From the NCBI GenBank assembly GCA_964581565.1, contig CAZOOZ010000015.1:1-16085 (forward strand): a stretch of DNA of 16,085 nt. Direction: 5' to 3'. The notes under the pieces were generated by a model. The model saw only the letters and a program-made list of their open reading frames with translations, did not search any database and had not been told where the DNA came from. Below, one piece after another: positions 6,883 through 14,544 of the stretch. How positions within the stretch are numbered: position 1 is the stretch's first letter; every line of letters begins with the position of its first letter. The DNA comes from UBA1433 sp964581565. Its GTDB lineage: Bacteria > Bacillota > Clostridia > Eubacteriales > UBA1433. The position numbers and the translations under genes were made by a program.

Positions 6883-7740
6883 TCATGTATCCTTGTTTAT
6901 ATCTCTGTGCTCTATACTTGCCCAATGCCCGTTAGCTTTCATTTTTTCACATAAAGCCGAAGCAATCGCCACTGAACGATGTCGTCCGCCCGTGCAACCT
7001 ATGGCTATAATCAGCTGGCTTTTCCCTTCGTTTATATAGTAAGGAATTAAAAATTCAAGTAGTTCTTCCAACTTATGTAGAAATGTCAAGGTTTGTTTAA
7101 AAGAAAAAACATATTCGGCTATATTCTCATCAAGCCCCGACAAAGGTTTCAATTTTTTAATATAAAATGGATTTGGTAGAAATCTTACATCGAATACTAA
7201 ATCTGCGTCTATGCAAATACCATACTTAAATCCAAAAGAGGTAATATTAAGCAAAAATGAATTAGAGGCTTTATTGTCCGTGAACATCATTTTCAAAGAT
7301 TCCCTATGTTCCTTGATGGACGTATTAGTCGTATCCATTGTGTAACTGGCTTTTTCTTTAATTGGAGCTAATTTTTCACGTTCTTTTTTGATGCCGTCTT
7401 CAATGCGCCCTGTCGGACTCAGCGGATGCTTCCTTCTTGAAGATTTGTATCTGTTTATTAATACTTTATCGTCAGCTTCCAAAAAAAGAATTTTAAAGTT
7501 TATTTTCTTTTTTTCCATATCTTCTATCGCAACGACTAGATCATCAAAGAACTCGCCTACGCGGATATCGGAAACGAGTGCGGCTTTTGTAATTTTACTC
7601 TCCATATTTAAAAGTTCAACAAAGGGGAAAATGAGTTGAGGAGGAATATTATCGACACAATAAAAGCCCAGATCTTCCAGCACATGAATAGTCTCACTTT
7701 TGCCAGCTCCGCTCATCCCCGTAACAATCGTTAAATCCAC
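6883..7740 (-). CDS. rapZ: RapZ/YvcJ nucleotide-binding protein
   Basis: A P-loop nucleotide-binding protein. E. coli RapZ is an RNA adaptor controlling GlmS synthesis; the Bacillus homologue YvcJ hydrolyses GTP and influences competence. Seen: Walker A GMSGAGKS at residues 8-15, a Walker-B-like segment ILFLEADD, and the C-terminal hallmark AIGCTGGRHRSVA. The start is GTG at 7740 (285 residues). A GGAGG lies seven bases upstream, and the Walker motif then falls at the family's usual position; the longer frame to 7809 runs inside the PHP gene. The GTG follows the PHP stop by two bases. With YvcK next to it, the pair points to control of amino-sugar and cell-wall metabolism (inference). Confidence 0.95.
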   Translation of the reverse strand: MDLTIVTGMSGAGKSETIHVLEDLGFYCVDNIPPQLIFPFVELLNMESKITKAALVSDIRVGEFFDDLVVAIEDMEKKKINFKILFLEADDKVLINRYKSSRRKHPLSPTGRIEDGIKKEREKLAPIKEKASYTMDTTNTSIKEHRESLKMMFTDNKASNSFLLNITSFGFKYGICIDADLVFDVRFLPNPFYIKKLKPLSGLDENIAEYVFSFKQTLTFLHKLEELLEFLIPYYINEGKSQLIIAIGCTGGRHRSVAIASALCEKMKANGHWASIEHRDINKDT

Positions 7741-7742
7741 CT

Positions 7743-8468
7743 TTATTCCTCCATAATATTTAATATTTGCGAGCCTGATATATCTGCATCTTTGATAATT
7801 TTGAGGCAATTACTTATATTACCTACGTCGCGAGAGCAATGTGCATCGGATGAAAGAATGATCTTTGCGCCGTTTTTGGCGGCAATTGCCGCATCGGCTG
7901 CGTTCATGTATCCATGAGCATTATTGATTTCGAGTGCAATATTTTTTTCCGCACACACTTTACTCAATCTTTCGGCATCAATAAAAAAACGTTCACCCGG
8001 ATGTGTAATAGCAAATATATTGTCATATTTATCAATGCATCGAATAATGATATTTGTATTGCGTTTCTTACAATAATTTTTAAAAAGACCCAAATATCTG
8101 GCAAAAAAATTCATTATATAGTAGTATAAAAATTTATCAAAACGTATAAGATAGTGCATTCCCACCAACAAATAATCAAATATTTCATGATACTCGTCGG
8201 CATCGATAGTTCCGTCTTCTTTAATAATATTTGCTTCAAGACCAAAATATATTTTAATATTCTTATATTTTTCCCGGAGCGCATCAATCTCCTCTTTCAT
8301 TTTCAGGAGATTATTTTTATGAACTCCATAAAAAATGTGTCCGCAACCATGCTCTGAGATGCATATAAAATCCAAATTTTTAGAAATTGCTGCTTGCACA
8401 TTTTCTTCTACTGTATTTTTACCGTGACTGTATATTGTATGGGTGTGATAATCGCCAATAAGCTTCAT
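7743..8468 (-). CDS. PHP-domain metal-dependent phosphoesterase
   Basis: A polymerase-and-histidinol-phosphatase (PHP) family hydrolase, closest in look to YcdX-type proteins. Seen metal-ligand motifs in order: DYHTHTIYSHG (6-16), ISEHGCGH, a Glu in GLEANI, GMHY, THPGER, LEINNAHG and SSDAHCSRDVG. These cover the usual three-metal set. The 241-residue form starting at 8468 is chosen because GGAG stands six bases before that ATG; the upstream ATG at 8480 contains this GGAG and has no site of its own. First gene of the four-gene operon with rapZ, yvcK and whiA, an arrangement known in other Clostridia. The substrate is unknown; a true histidinol phosphatase role is unlikely without his genes nearby. 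Confidence 0.88.
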   Translation of the reverse strand: MKLIGDYHTHTIYSHGKNTVEENVQAAISKNLDFICISEHGCGHIFYGVHKNNLLKMKEEIDALREKYKNIKIYFGLEANIIKEDGTIDADEYHEIFDYLLVGMHYLIRFDKFLYYYIMNFFARYLGLFKNYCKKRNTNIIIRCIDKYDNIFAITHPGERFFIDAERLSKVCAEKNIALEINNAHGYMNAADAAIAAKNGAKIILSSDAHCSRDVGNISNCLKIIKDADISGSQILNIMEE

Positions 8469-8493
8469 TTTAAACTCCATTAATTATTATATA

Positions 8494-8522
8494 ATTATAG
8501 CATAATTTTTATAGCATGAAAA
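8494..8522 (-). promoter_or_regulatory. Promoter of the PHP-rapZ-yvcK-whiA operon
   Basis: On the minus strand: TTTTCA (plus coordinates 8517-8522), a 17-base spacer, then TATAAT (8494-8499) with TGC directly upstream (extended -10). It lies about 25 bases before the PHP start codon, and no other promoter is evident within the tightly packed operon. Confidence 0.6.
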
Positions 8523-8587
8523 TGAATTAGTGATCAGGATGTATTGCAAATAAGTAAATTTCATATGATATCTTCTATACGAATAAC

Positions 8588-8616
8588 TTGATTTTCCTCA
8601 TATTTAAAATTATAAT
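8588..8616 (+). promoter_or_regulatory. Promoter of the metNI operon
   Basis: TTGATT (8588-8593), a 17-base spacer and a perfect TATAAT (8611-8616). Transcription should begin near 8623, leaving a leader of about 45 bases. That is too short for a SAM (S-box) riboswitch or a T-box, the usual controls of met transporters in Bacillota, and no such motif is seen in the 187-base gap. Confidence 0.7.
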
Positions 8617-8667
8617 AATAAATTAATAGATTTCGTAATTTTCAAATAACAAAAAGGTAAATAAGTA

Positions 8668-9684
8668 ATGGAGCATATTGAACCAATTATAAGGCTCAAT
8701 CATTTAAGCAAGACATTTAAGAGTAAAGATAGTGTTGTTAATGCCCTTGATGATATTTCTTTAGAAATACAAAAAGGAGAGATTTTTGGCATTATCGGCA
8801 TGAGCGGTGCAGGCAAAAGCACACTTGTGAGATGTATCAATCTTTTGGAAAAACCGACAGCAGGCAGCGTTCTTTTTGACGGGCAGGATCTTTTAAAATT
8901 AAATCAAAAAGAATTAAGAGAATCAAGGCAGTCCATGGGGATGATTTTTCAGCAATTTAACCTGTTAATGCAAAGAACGGCACTTAAAAATATCTGTTTT
9001 CCGTTAGAACTATCCGGCATGCCCGGAGAACAGGCACATAAACGTGCAACGGAGCTGCTCGATATTGTAGGGCTGAGCGATAAAGCAGATGCCTATCCTT
9101 CACAGCTTTCAGGCGGACAAAAGCAGCGCGTAGCTATTGCAAGAGCGCTTGCCACGAATCCGAAAGTACTGCTATGTGACGAAGCCACAAGCGCGCTGGA
9201 TCCCGCGACAACACATTCTATATTGTCGTTGATCAAAAAACTCAATAAGCAGTTGGGCATTACTATTGTAATCATTACACATGAAATGAGCGTGATTCAA
9301 GAAATTTGTCAGCGAGTAGCAATCATTGATGCCAGCCGGATTGTAGAAATCGGCACTGTTGAAGAAATTTTTTCAAGCCCTAAATCGACTGCGGGCAAAA
9401 AATTTATTTATCCGAATAGTTCAAAGACACAGCATTTTGAAAGAAACAGATGTATACGAGTTGTTTTTGATGGTGATTTTACATATGAGCCAATTATTGC
9501 AAACATGATATTAGACTGCAAAGAACTTATAAATATTTTATTTGCCGATATTAAAAATATTGATAATAAAGCATATGGGCATCTTGTTTTACAGATACCC
9601 GATGACGATATTGCGGCAGATAAAATAATTAAATATTTTAAAATGAAAAAATTATCGGTAGAGGAGGTGGTATCAGGTGTTTAG
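8668..9684 (+). CDS. metN: Methionine ABC importer ATP-binding protein
   Basis: ATPase subunit of the MetNIQ importer, powering uptake of methionine at the inner face of the membrane. Seen in 338 residues: Walker A GMSGAGKS (44-51), Q-loop QQFN (95-98), signature LSGGQKQR (147-154), Walker B VLLCDEATSALDP (167-179), H-loop His205, and a C-terminal NIL domain (about 265-336), which in E. coli MetN binds methionine and inhibits transport when the cell pool is high. The NIL domain is what distinguishes MetN from general amino-acid ATPases. AAAAAGG precedes the ATG by about 11 bases. It overlaps metI by eight bases. The exact substrate (L- or D-methionine, or a related thio compound) cannot be read from sequence. 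Confidence 0.95.
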   Translation: MEHIEPIIRLNHLSKTFKSKDSVVNALDDISLEIQKGEIFGIIGMSGAGKSTLVRCINLLEKPTAGSVLFDGQDLLKLNQKELRESRQSMGMIFQQFNLLMQRTALKNICFPLELSGMPGEQAHKRATELLDIVGLSDKADAYPSQLSGGQKQRVAIARALATNPKVLLCDEATSALDPATTHSILSLIKKLNKQLGITIVIITHEMSVIQEICQRVAIIDASRIVEIGTVEEIFSSPKSTAGKKFIYPNSSKTQHFERNRCIRVVFDGDFTYEPIIANMILDCKELINILFADIKNIDNKAYGHLVLQIPDDDIAADKIIKYFKMKKLSVEEVVSGV

Positions 9685-10339
9685 CCAGGCAGTTATAAAA
9701 ATGATCGGCGTAGGAATTGGCGAATCACTGTATATGACACTTTTTTCTACTCTGCTTGCCTATATTATTGGTCTGCCGATGGGTGTCGTAATGGTTCTTA
9801 CGGATAAAGATGGAATACATCCCATGTTCTATTTAAATAAGACTTTGGATATTATTATTAATATACTTCGTTCTATTCCGTTTTTGATATTAATGATTTT
9901 GCTTTTACCATTAACCAGGTTTATTCTGGGTACGACGATAGGGGCTACAGCAACGGTAGTATCTCTTGTGATAGCGGCAGCGCCCTTTATTGCGAGGCTT
10001 GTGGAATCATCCATAAAGGAAGTGGATTTTGGCGTTATTGAAGCGGCGCAGTCGATGGGGGCGAGTCCGTTGGAGATTATACGTAAAGTCTTTTTGCCCG
10101 AAGCAAAGCCTTCGCTTATTGTAGGCAGTGCTATTGCAGTAACTACGATACTTAGCTATTCCGCCATGGCAGGCATTCTCGGCGGTGGAGGCCTTGGTGC
10201 AATTGCAATCAATTATGGCTGGTATCGCTATGAAACCGAGATTATGATTGTAACGGTTATTCTACTTGTTATTATCGTGCAAGTGTTTCAGGAAATAGGC
10301 ATGAGGCTCGCTAAAAAGTTTGATAAAAGGCTTAAATAA
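9677..10339 (+). CDS. metI: Methionine ABC importer permease
   Basis: Membrane permease of the MetNIQ importer. The 220 residues hold about five TM helices and the EAA-loop segment EAAQSMGASPLEIIRKVFLP (about 120-139) that docks with the ATPase, which is characteristic of MetI-type permeases. A glycine-rich stretch GILGGGGLGAIA follows. The start is GTG at 9677 inside the metN end, with GAGGAGG about nine bases upstream. Length is normal for the family. The partner binding protein metQ lies 284 bases downstream instead of directly adjoining. Confidence 0.95.
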   Translation: MFSQAVIKMIGVGIGESLYMTLFSTLLAYIIGLPMGVVMVLTDKDGIHPMFYLNKTLDIIINILRSIPFLILMILLLPLTRFILGTTIGATATVVSLVIAAAPFIARLVESSIKEVDFGVIEAAQSMGASPLEIIRKVFLPEAKPSLIVGSAIAVTTILSYSAMAGILGGGGLGAIAINYGWYRYETEIMIVTVILLVIIVQVFQEIGMRLAKKFDKRLK

Positions 10340-10623
10340 TTTATAATCCACTAATTGCGGGAAATAGACGAAGAATAGATGTCATATTATGGCAGTTATT
10401 TTATTTGGGATCACGATACTAGGTGATTTGGCTGCGTATTTTTTTCTGCCGATAAGCTTATAATGCAAGTTGCTTTTAGAAAAGAGACAGTAGTAAAATG
10501 CCGGATGCCGACTGCATTGGAACTCCTGACAGAATGTACCTTGATGGGGCGCTTTTCGCCTATTTATTCATTTATTATATTTTGGTGTTTAATTTAAAAT
10601 AATTAGAGAGAAGGAAACAAACA
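10340..10623 (+). other. Unassigned gap between metI and metQ with coding-like fragments
   Basis: A 284-base stretch without a recognised gene. It holds a 24-codon frame (10389-10463) coding for a hydrophobic peptide, MAVILFGITILG..., whose TAA overlaps the ATG of a 44-codon frame (10463-10597) as TAATG. A third, 34-codon frame lies at 10498-10602. None has a clear ribosome binding site. The segment around 10498-10560 is visibly richer in G+C than typical intergenic DNA here. A small hairpin GGCG-CTTTT-CGCC lies near 10550-10560, and ATCAC/GTGAT pairs at 10410-10427. No S-box, T-box or clear terminator is seen. It could be a decayed gene, a small RNA or leader for metQ, or plain spacer; I cannot decide. 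Confidence 0.3.
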
Positions 10624-11439
10624 ATGAAAAAAATTTTTTTTGTTTTATTTATAGCAGCTTTAACAGTTTTTCTGCTTGCAGGATGTGGAACAAAAACATC
10701 TGAAGAAACTGTAAAAATAAAAATTGGTGCTTCTGTGACGCCACATGCCGAAATATTGGCATATGCAAATGACTTGTTAAAAGAAAAAGGTTATGAGTTA
10801 GAAATTGTGGAATTTACTGATTACGTGCAGCCCAATTTAACTTTGGAAAGCGGAGAATTGGACGCAAACTATTTTCAGCATCTTCCATATCTTGAACAAT
10901 TCAATGAAGAACATGACACACATCTGGTTTCCGTGGCAGCGATTCACTATGAACCGCTTGGCCTGTATCCGGGAAAAACAGCAACAGTCGCAGAGTTAAA
11001 AGACGGGGCTCAAATCGCTGTACCTAATGATGTAACAAATGAAGCGAGAGCGCTGCTGTTGCTTGAAACACAAGGGTTAATAAAAGTTAGAGACGATGCA
11101 GGGTTAACGGCAACAGTAAATGATATCGTTGAAAATTCTAAAAACTTAAAAATAGTTGAGATAGAAGCAGCACAGCTTGCCAGATCTTTGCAAGATGTTG
11201 ATATGGCAGTCATCAACGGCAACTATGCTATTCAAGCGGGTCTTAATGCTGCGACAGATGCTGTTGCAAAAGAGGAAAAAGATTCACTTGCAGCTACGAC
11301 ATTTGCGAATATTCTTGTTGTGAAAGAAGGCGATGAAAACAGGGAAGATATCGCTGCGTTGATCGATGTTTTGAAGAGTGATGAAATAAAACAATTTATT
11401 GAAGATAAATATCAGGGTGCCGTTGTGCCGATGTTCTAA
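10624..11439 (+). CDS. metQ: Methionine-binding lipoprotein
   Basis: Extracellular substrate-binding lipoprotein of the MetNIQ importer (NlpA/MetQ family). Seen: a lipoprotein signal with lipobox LAGC (Cys21), the family start IKIGASVTPHAEIL, the VEFTDYVQPNLTLESGELDANYFQHLPYL region (typical NlpA binding-lobe sequence), IAVPNDVTNEARALLLL, and MAVINGNYA in the second lobe. The 271 residues are full length. AAGGA ends eight bases before the ATG. It is followed by a strong terminator. Whether it is made from the metN promoter or from a separate one in the 284-base gap is open. Confidence 0.94.
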   Translation: MKKIFFVLFIAALTVFLLAGCGTKTSEETVKIKIGASVTPHAEILAYANDLLKEKGYELEIVEFTDYVQPNLTLESGELDANYFQHLPYLEQFNEEHDTHLVSVAAIHYEPLGLYPGKTATVAELKDGAQIAVPNDVTNEARALLLLETQGLIKVRDDAGLTATVNDIVENSKNLKIVEIEAAQLARSLQDVDMAVINGNYAIQAGLNAATDAVAKEEKDSLAATTFANILVVKEGDENREDIAALIDVLKSDEIKQFIEDKYQGAVVPMF

Positions 11440-11465
11440 TCAAGAAGCTTATAGAATAGTAAAGT

Positions 11466-11500
11466 AACAACAGACATTTTAATATGTCTGTTGTTTTCTT
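11466..11500 (+). terminator. Rho-independent terminator after metQ
   Basis: A 12-bp perfect stem AACAACAGACAT (11466-11477) with ATGTCTGTTGTT (11484-11495), a six-base loop and a following TTTTCTT. It closes the met transporter unit before the pfkA promoter. Confidence 0.9.
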
Positions 11501-11515
11501 GTGAATGTAATTAAA

Positions 11516-11544
11516 TTGAGAATATTTTATATTTGGGATATAAT
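11516..11544 (+). promoter_or_regulatory. Promoter of pfkA-pyk
   Basis: TTGAGA (11516-11521), a 17-base spacer and a perfect TATAAT (11539-11544), giving a leader of about 54 bases before the pfkA GTG. Strong match, as expected for a glycolytic operon. Confidence 0.75.
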
Positions 11545-11604
11545 AGAGTACAAATTTATCTGAAAAATTTTAGTCATAATAATTATATTTAGGAGGTATA
11601 GGTA

Positions 11605-12561
11605 GTGAGGATAGCAGTTTTAACGAGTGGCGGAGACGCACCCGGAATGAACGCGGCTATTAGAGCAGTCGTGCGCGCCGGCGTTTATTATAATTTTGAA
11701 GTTTATGGCATTTATCGTGGATATGCGGGACTTATAGAACGGGAGATAAAAAAAATGGATGTGCTTTCTGTTGATGATATCATCGGAAGAGGTGGTACTA
11801 TTTTAAATAGTAGCCGCAGTAAATTTTTTATGACAGAAGAAGGTCGTACAGAAGCGAAAAAAGCACTTGAAGAATTTGAGATAGACGCACTCATTGCAAT
11901 AGGGGGAGATGGCACCTACAGAGGGGCACTCACCCTTGCTAAAATGGGCGTGAATGTCATCTGCCTGCCGGGCACAATCGATAATGATGTAGCAAGCACA
12001 GATTATACGATTGGTTTCGACACGGCTGTAAACACGGCGGCAGATGCCATCGGAAAGATAAGTGACACATCCGCGGCACATAACAGGGCGCATGCTGTCC
12101 AAGTAATGGGCAGAAATGCCGGATACATAGCCTTATACGCCGCTATAGCCGGTGGTGCAGAAAGTGTGATACTTCCTGAAATACCTGCAGATTATGAGGT
12201 GATTTATAAAAAAATGATAGAAAGCAATAATATGGGTAAGCATCACAGTATTTCGGTTGTTGCGGAGGGAGCCGGTAATTATGAGAAAGTTGCCGAAGAC
12301 ATGCTTGCACATACAGGAATGGAAACAAAAGGAACAAATTTAGGCTATCTGCAAAGGGGAGGCGACCCGTCGGCGTTTGATCGGATTTTGGCTTCCATGA
12401 TGGGTGCGATCGCAGTAGAGCTTGTTGTTCAATCTTTTAAAAACAGAGTTATTTCTTTTAAAGACGGCAGATATACAAGTTTCGATTTGGAAGAAGCGAT
12501 TCATATGAAAAAGGAAATCAGTAAAGACATGTATAGAATAATGAATATTATATCTATTTAA
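11605..12561 (+). CDS. pfkA: ATP-dependent 6-phosphofructokinase
   Basis: Phosphorylates fructose 6-phosphate to fructose 1,6-bisphosphate, the committed step of glycolysis, as a cytoplasmic tetramer. Seen: TSGGDAPGMNAA (7-18), ATP-site GGDGT (100-104), catalytic PGTIDND (122-128, with Asp126), TIGFDTA, QVMGRNAGY and GYLQRGGDPSAFDR. The Gly in GGDG fits the ATP-dependent rather than the pyrophosphate-dependent type (established for the family). Length of 318 is typical of bacterial PfkA. The start is GTG at 11605 with AGGAGGT seven bases upstream. pyk follows after 14 bases, so the two are co-transcribed. Confidence 0.97.
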   Translation: MRIAVLTSGGDAPGMNAAIRAVVRAGVYYNFEVYGIYRGYAGLIEREIKKMDVLSVDDIIGRGGTILNSSRSKFFMTEEGRTEAKKALEEFEIDALIAIGGDGTYRGALTLAKMGVNVICLPGTIDNDVASTDYTIGFDTAVNTAADAIGKISDTSAAHNRAHAVQVMGRNAGYIALYAAIAGGAESVILPEIPADYEVIYKKMIESNNMGKHHSISVVAEGAGNYEKVAEDMLAHTGMETKGTNLGYLQRGGDPSAFDRILASMMGAIAVELVVQSFKNRVISFKDGRYTSFDLEEAIHMKKEISKDMYRIMNIISI

Positions 12562-12575
12562 GAGGTTGATTTATT

Positions 12576-14015
12576 ATGAATAAAACAAAAATCGTGTGCA
12601 CACTCGGACCCGCATGTGACGATATTAAAATTCTCGAAGAAATGCTGCTCAATGGAATGCGGGTTGCAAGGATGAACTTTTCTCACGGAACACATGAAGA
12701 GCATAGAAGAAGGCTTGAATATGTGAGAGCCGCTGCGCAAAAACACAATATTACCGTCGGGATTATGCTAGATACAAAAGGGCCTGAAATAAGAATAAAA
12801 CATTTTAAGGACGGAAAAGTTACACTCCTTGAAGGACAAAGTTTTACTTTCATAGGCAGTGAAGCAGTGGGCGATGAATCAAGAGTCTCAACTACATATA
12901 AAGATTTATATAAAACAGTAAAGGTGGGGGAAAAAGTTCTTTTAGATGACGGCCTGATTGTTATGGAAGTGGTTGGGATTAAAGATAAAGATATTATTCT
13001 AAAAGTGCTTACATGCGGTGTATTGAGCAATAATAAAAGCATCAATATTCCACACAGCAAACCGAATTTGCCGTTTCTGACAGAATCGGATAAAAAAGAT
13101 ATACTGTTCGGTATAAAAAATGAAGTGGACTTTATTGCAGCTTCTTTTGTTCGAAGTGCTGAAGATGTTTTATTATTGCGTGAGTTTCTGATGGAAAATG
13201 GGGGAGAAGATATATGGATTATATCAAAAATCGAAAACGGAGAAGGTGTTATTAATATTGATGAAATTATTCAAGTCAGTGATGGCATTATGGTGGCGAG
13301 AGGGGATTTAGGTGTTGAAATAGATGCTGAGTTAATACCGATTACGCAAAAAGATATTATTGAGAAATGCAACATTGCGGCAAAACCGGTTATCACGGCA
13401 ACGCAGATGTTGGATTCCATGATACGTAATCCGCACGCTACCCGCGCTGAGATAAACGATGTTGCTAATGCTGTGTTCGACGGCACGGATGCCGTTATGC
13501 TGTCTGCGGAAAGTGCCGCAGGCAAATATCCTGTTGAATCGGTCAAAACTTTATCAAGAGTGATCTATCGAACCGAAGCAAGCGAAAGATATTTTAAAAG
13601 TATCAAACGCGATTTTTCAGGATCTGTTACAACGACAAATGTTATCGGGCATGCAGCTTGCGATATTGCTGAAAAGCTGAACGTAAAAGCAATCATCGCG
13701 CCTACGGCGAGCGGCTATACGCCAAGATTGATATCAAAGTTTCGACCAAATTGCCTGCTTATAGCTTCGACCAGTTCTCAAAAAGTAATGAGAAAGCTTT
13801 CGCTGGTGTGGGGTGTGCATGCAATTTATTCGACTATTTATACCGAATATGAAATTCTTGTTTGTACCGCAGTTCGAGCGGCGGCGGAAGAAGGATTGCT
13901 GAATGAAAATGATATGGTTGTGGTCACTTCAGGTATGCCGATTAATGTTACGGGAACCACAAATAACATTAGGGTAGTTAGAGTGCATGATATGAATAAC
14001 TGCATGATAAAGTAG
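12576..14015 (+). CDS. pyk: Pyruvate kinase
   Basis: Converts phosphoenolpyruvate and ADP to pyruvate and ATP, the last step of glycolysis. Seen in 479 residues: TKIVCTLGPA (4-13), RMNFSHG (32-38), MLDTKGPEIR (64-73), catalytic Lys218 and metal ligand Glu220 in ISKIENGEG, VARGDLGVE (240-248), ATQMLDSMI and DVANAVFDGTDAVMLSAES, then the C-terminal regulatory domain. It is the standard-length form without the extra PEP-utiliser-like C-terminal domain found in Bacillus and some Clostridia. AGAGG precedes the ATG by about ten bases. No clear terminator follows; the next gene has its own promoter 41 bases downstream. Confidence 0.97.
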   Translation: MNKTKIVCTLGPACDDIKILEEMLLNGMRVARMNFSHGTHEEHRRRLEYVRAAAQKHNITVGIMLDTKGPEIRIKHFKDGKVTLLEGQSFTFIGSEAVGDESRVSTTYKDLYKTVKVGEKVLLDDGLIVMEVVGIKDKDIILKVLTCGVLSNNKSINIPHSKPNLPFLTESDKKDILFGIKNEVDFIAASFVRSAEDVLLLREFLMENGGEDIWIISKIENGEGVINIDEIIQVSDGIMVARGDLGVEIDAELIPITQKDIIEKCNIAAKPVITATQMLDSMIRNPHATRAEINDVANAVFDGTDAVMLSAESAAGKYPVESVKTLSRVIYRTEASERYFKSIKRDFSGSVTTTNVIGHAACDIAEKLNVKAIIAPTASGYTPRLISKFRPNCLLIASTSSQKVMRKLSLVWGVHAIYSTIYTEYEILVCTAVRAAAEEGLLNENDMVVVTSGMPINVTGTTNNIRVVRVHDMNNCMIK

Positions 14016-14055
14016 AGTTTGTTCACTCGCAAATTATTTTATTATAATGAACGGA

Positions 14056-14083
14056 TTGATTTCTTTATTTAGTATGCTATAAT
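14056..14083 (+). promoter_or_regulatory. Promoter of the 129-residue protein gene
   Basis: TTGATT (14056-14061), a 16-base spacer and TATAAT (14078-14083) with TGC directly upstream (extended -10). It lies about 30 bases before the next start codon, allowing expression independent of pfkA-pyk. Confidence 0.65.
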
Positions 14084-14113
14084 ATTTATAATACTTTAGG
14101 ATCGGAGAATATG

Positions 14114-14503
14114 ATGGCTAAACATAAATGTTCAGTAATTGCGGGTGTGAATAAAGGCAATGAAGTCATTGCAACAAAATTTATAGGAAACTATTTGACC
14201 ATTTTAGTAAAAACAGGGTTTTTTTCAACTTACGCAGTTGATATCAAACCGGCTAGCTTGGATTCGTATGAAATCATTTATCAAGATACAATAGAAGAAA
14301 AATCAAGTGAAATATTGGTAGAAAAAGAAGAATTGATGGATGAGATTGCTTCCAATGTAGAATCTTGTGTTGCAAGCAATATGTACATCGTCGCTTTAAA
14401 GTTTAAAAACGGTGATATTAGCGTTATTGAAGTTGACGAAAAGAAAATGCTTCTGATGGTTGAGTCGCTTAAACCTCACCCTTTAACACAATTTATTTCA
14501 TAA
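14114..14503 (+). CDS. Unrecognised 129-residue soluble protein
   Basis: I do not recognise a family. The protein has no TM segment or signal. It appears beta-rich at the N-terminus (CSVIAGVNKGNEVIATKF, then YLTILVKTGFF), has an acidic helical middle (about 65-90, EEKSSEILVEKEELMDEI), and ends with beta-like segments (MYIVALKFKNGDISVIEV) and KPHPLTQFIS. The layout suggests two small alpha/beta or barrel-like halves, but that is a guess. Two ATGs stand in tandem: 14114 lies six bases after GGAG, 14111 only three, so I prefer 14114. It has a good promoter and terminator of its own, so it is very likely expressed. Its position after pyk does not prove a link to glycolysis. Confidence 0.7.
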   Translation: MAKHKCSVIAGVNKGNEVIATKFIGNYLTILVKTGFFSTYAVDIKPASLDSYEIIYQDTIEEKSSEILVEKEELMDEIASNVESCVASNMYIVALKFKNGDISVIEVDEKKMLLMVESLKPHPLTQFIS

Positions 14504-14510
14504 AGGTTTA

Positions 14511-14536
14511 AAAAAGCGCCTTGTAAGGCGCTTTTT
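14511..14536. terminator. Bidirectional rho-independent terminator
   Basis: A perfect ten-base-pair stem AAAAAGCGCC (14511-14520) with GGCGCTTTTT (14527-14536) and loop TTGTAA. The T run at one end and the A run at the other let it act on both strands, serving the plus-strand 129-residue gene and the minus-strand thioesterase gene that converge here. Confidence 0.92.
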
Positions 14537-14544
14537 ATTAAGAT

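Noticed and set aside
6596..7039. A 147-codon plus-strand frame antisense to yvcK and rapZ
   Set aside because: It lies wholly opposite strongly conserved coding sequence of two recognised genes, has no convincing ribosome binding site and its product shows no recognisable motif.
8481..8667. Possible SAM riboswitch between the PHP gene and metN
   Set aside because: No S-box core motifs or terminator hairpin are present, and the promoter sits too close to metN.
12683..13060. A 125-codon minus-strand frame inside pyk
   Set aside because: It is a shadow of the conserved pyruvate kinase gene and has no promoter or ribosome binding site.
14016..14055. Possible terminator directly after pyk
   Set aside because: GTTCA and TGAAC can pair, but over a loop of more than 20 bases and without a following T run; too weak to call.
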